64,000 nucleotides of DNA from Obelidium mucronatum (taxonomy: Eukaryota; Chytridiomycota; Chytridiomycetes; Chytridiales; Chytriomycetaceae), in the NCBI GenBank assembly GCA_025765595.1, contig JAIVFH010000029.1, positions 275,071 through 339,070 of the forward strand, read 5' to 3'. The translations under genes and the position numbers were made by a program. The notes under the pieces are model-generated. The model was not told the DNA's origin, did not search any database, and saw only the letters and a list, made by a program, of their open reading frames with translations. How positions within the stretch are numbered: position 1 is the first letter of the stretch; every line of letters starts with the position of its first letter. Below, one piece after another: positions 63,713-64,000 of the stretch.

Positions 63713-64000
63713 TAGATTTGTCTCCCGCGCGGGTGAAAATTTGTTTTGGAGTTGGTGAAAGAGACCCGAGCGTTAAAGCGAGTGTTTCGTGAAGTTGGGC
63801 TTGATGAGCGGGAACGATTTCGGTTACCAGTAGTGGACTGTCGGCTGTTCTTGAGGGCTGACTTAAGAGGGCGGTTTGGAGAGCGGCTTGACGGGCGGCT
63901 TGACGGGCGGCTTGAAGAGCGATTTGAAGAGCGGCTTGGAGAACGGTAACGGTTGGGATGGTTTGGAAGTCGGCGTTTGGTGGGGCTTGAAGAGCGACGA
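63713..64000 (-). other. Arg/Ser-rich segment upstream of the Penelope-like RT, with tandem repeats
   Basis: On the minus strand a different frame from the RT is open from the window edge to about 63715 and reads SRSSNRSSSRPSSRPSSRS, then KNSRQSTTGNRNRSRSSSP, ending HPRGRQI and a stop. The DNA has tandem units of GACGGGCGGCTT and related 12-mers (about 63888-63945). It may be an N-terminal RS-rich region of the element whose frame is broken before the RT. Beyond the edge it cannot be followed. Confidence 0.4.

Noticed and set aside
63888..63945. Tandem 12-bp repeats, considered as a CRISPR-like array
   Set aside because: No spacers; the repeats are contiguous, coding (RS dipeptides) and next to a retroelement in a eukaryote.

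Overview
This is a compact, intron-rich nuclear segment of a zoosporic fungus, most likely a chytrid (Chytridiomycota). Almost every multi-exon gene has GT-AG introns, usually 45-120 bp. A dynein regulatory complex subunit (DRC3) shows a motile flagellum. Fungal genes (YHM2 carrier, polysaccharide deacetylase, MOB1), a Crinkler-type NTPase-nuclease, a Plavaka-type DNA transposon and a Penelope-like reverse transcriptase fit an early-diverging flagellated fungus. The species cannot be named from the sequence. I saw no tRNA, rRNA or CRISPR array.

Layout. 1-4 kb: DRC3 (5' truncated), a C2-domain protein, a MoCF/CinA-fold protein. 4-17 kb: four members (A-D) of an unrecognised receptor-like family, each with five short W..Q....Q.......C repeats followed by seven membrane helices, plus one relic; a Ser-rich protein and a SNAPIN-like BLOC-1 subunit lie among them. 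17-28.5 kb: amino-acid permease, ETF beta, YHM2 carrier, a possible propeller protein, a broken F-box/LRR gene, a PD-(D/E)XK nuclease-like gene, MOB1 and an SSB-like OB-fold protein. 28.7-33 kb: an intact Plavaka-like transposase with a divergent acidic protein beside it. 33-43.6 kb: F-box/LRR, LRR, fifth receptor-like gene (E), Sec20, a glutaredoxin-like protein, a METTL24-like methyltransferase, a second receptor relic, aquaglyceroporin. 43.8-53.4 kb: polysaccharide deacetylase with several frame breaks, EF-hand protein, coiled-coil protein, two divergent paralogous GTPases (one fused to a Hedgehog-type Hint domain, the other ending in a CaaX box), an unknown protein and a GNAT acetyltransferase. 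53.6-64 kb: a decayed MoCF copy, an RI-type LRR protein, an F-box/LRR protein, a Crinkler and a Penelope-like element running off the edge.

The two most interesting systems are the GTPase pair at 47.9-51.1 kb, where a Hint domain on one paralog and a CaaX box on the other suggest two alternative lipid anchors for the same GTPase module, and the five-repeat/7TM receptor-like family, which is expanding and decaying locally (five genes, two relics, a shared phase-1 intron that one member lacks).

Caution: three conserved housekeeping genes (ETF beta, YHM2, Sec20) each carry one single-base frame break, so some frameshifts may be residual sequence errors rather than pseudogenization. Exon limits were derived by hand from GT/AG sites and reading frame.
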